A stretch of DNA of 64,000 nt, from positions 124,001 through 188,000 of the forward strand of contig JAEZSP010000001.1 of the NCBI GenBank assembly GCA_023421735.1. The letters are read 5' to 3'. Both the position numbers and the translations under genes were made by a program. Shown here in pieces: positions 63,786 to 64,000 of the stretch. The DNA comes from Bacillota bacterium (GTDB lineage Bacteria; Bacillota_A; Clostridia; Christensenellales; Aristaeellaceae). The notes below the pieces were generated by a model. That model had not been told where the DNA came from. It made no database searches and saw only the letters and a list, made by a program, of their open reading frames with translations. Every line of letters begins with the position of its first letter. Position 1 is the stretch's first letter.

Positions 63786-64000
63786 CTATAGGGTTCGCTC
63801 CGAGATGAGCCGGAATTCCGGCTTTGAAACGTATGCGCCATATGTCACCCGGCAGTCAAACGCGAGGATCTTCCCAAAGCGGTAGCGCATGGCGGGCGCC
63901 TGCGCGATGCCCAAACTTGCAAGCCGCGTATGTACCGCATCGTTGAAGACCGCCCGAACCATAGATGCTATTTTCTCCGGTTGCCCGGAGTTTCGCACGG
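63786..64000 (-). CDS. C-terminal part of an unrecognised gene, truncated by window edge
   Basis: At least 70 residues are open to the window edge, ending RFGKILAFDCRVTYGAYVSKPEFRLISERTL. The only possible start inside the window is a GTG two bases from the edge, so this is most likely the 3' end of a longer gene. I do not recognise the family. It shares a strand and a 9-bp gap with the ABM-like gene. Confidence 0.5.
   Translation of the reverse strand, partial: VRNSGQPEKIASMVRAVFNDAVHTRLASLGIAQAPAMRYRFGKILAFDCRVTYGAYVSKPEFRLISERTL

Overview
The window is a gene-dense, GC-rich chromosomal segment with short gaps, many start/stop overlaps and AGGAGG-type ribosome binding sites. The gene content points to an anaerobic, probably gut-associated member of the Clostridia (Bacillota): HemZ rather than HemW, a Tet(M)-type ribosomal GTPase, dimeric glycyl-tRNA synthetase, TelA/XpaC, GlpP, a ferredoxin-domain aldo-keto reductase, glycan-degrading enzymes and a cobalamin-controlled lower-ligand operon. 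A high-GC clostridial lineage such as Christensenellales would fit, but the genus cannot be fixed from this sequence. No rRNA or tRNA gene, prophage or insertion sequence was seen.

Layout. 1-4.6 kb (+): end of a glycerol-1-phosphate dehydrogenase gene, ruvB, queA and a Tet(M)-like GTPase preceded by a possible leader ORF. 4.6-7.2 kb (-): N5-(carboxyethyl)ornithine synthase-like enzyme, a C39-like protein and a D-lyxose isomerase-like cupin. 7.3-12.6 kb (+): class I fructose-bisphosphate aldolase, GH38 alpha-mannosidase, glycyl-tRNA synthetase. 12.8-18.6 kb (-): two duplicated GNAT genes, a YaiI/YqxD protein, transketolase, and a phosphohexomutase homologue that lacks its catalytic serine, coupled to a DUF2461 gene.

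18.6-32.4 kb (-) is one long co-oriented run, read in order secD, secF, recJ, relA, dtd, MBL hydrolase, hemZ, three cyclophilins (lipoprotein, membrane-anchored, cytosolic) and a large surface protein. It combines protein export and folding with the stringent response. Between dtd and the MBL gene lies a short array of three degenerate type I-C-like CRISPR repeats with exactly 67-bp periodicity and no cas genes nearby; this is the most unusual element in the window.

32.5-42.1 kb: a PHP phosphatase (+), a PhnP-like hydrolase and a sulfatase (-), then a carbohydrate operon (+) of ROK kinase, GNAT, GH42 beta-galactosidase, aldo-keto reductase, GlpP and phosphoesterase. 42.1-50.1 kb (+): a likely 6S RNA, then a cobalamin riboswitch controlling cobT, cobU, cobS, a second CobU-like gene, cobC, a P-loop kinase, a corrinoid adenosyltransferase and a BtuFCD-type ABC importer. 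This set builds the lower ligand and adenosylates and imports corrinoids, so it salvages corrinoids rather than making the ring.

50.2-64 kb: a fused TIM-barrel/acyl-CoA synthetase (+), GNAT (+), VOC and Nudix genes (-), a membrane/stress operon xpaC-telA-lemA-TPM (-), exonuclease III (-), inositol monophosphatase (+), two small genes leading a two-subunit ABC exporter (+), and a small ABM-like gene and a truncated gene (-) at the edge.
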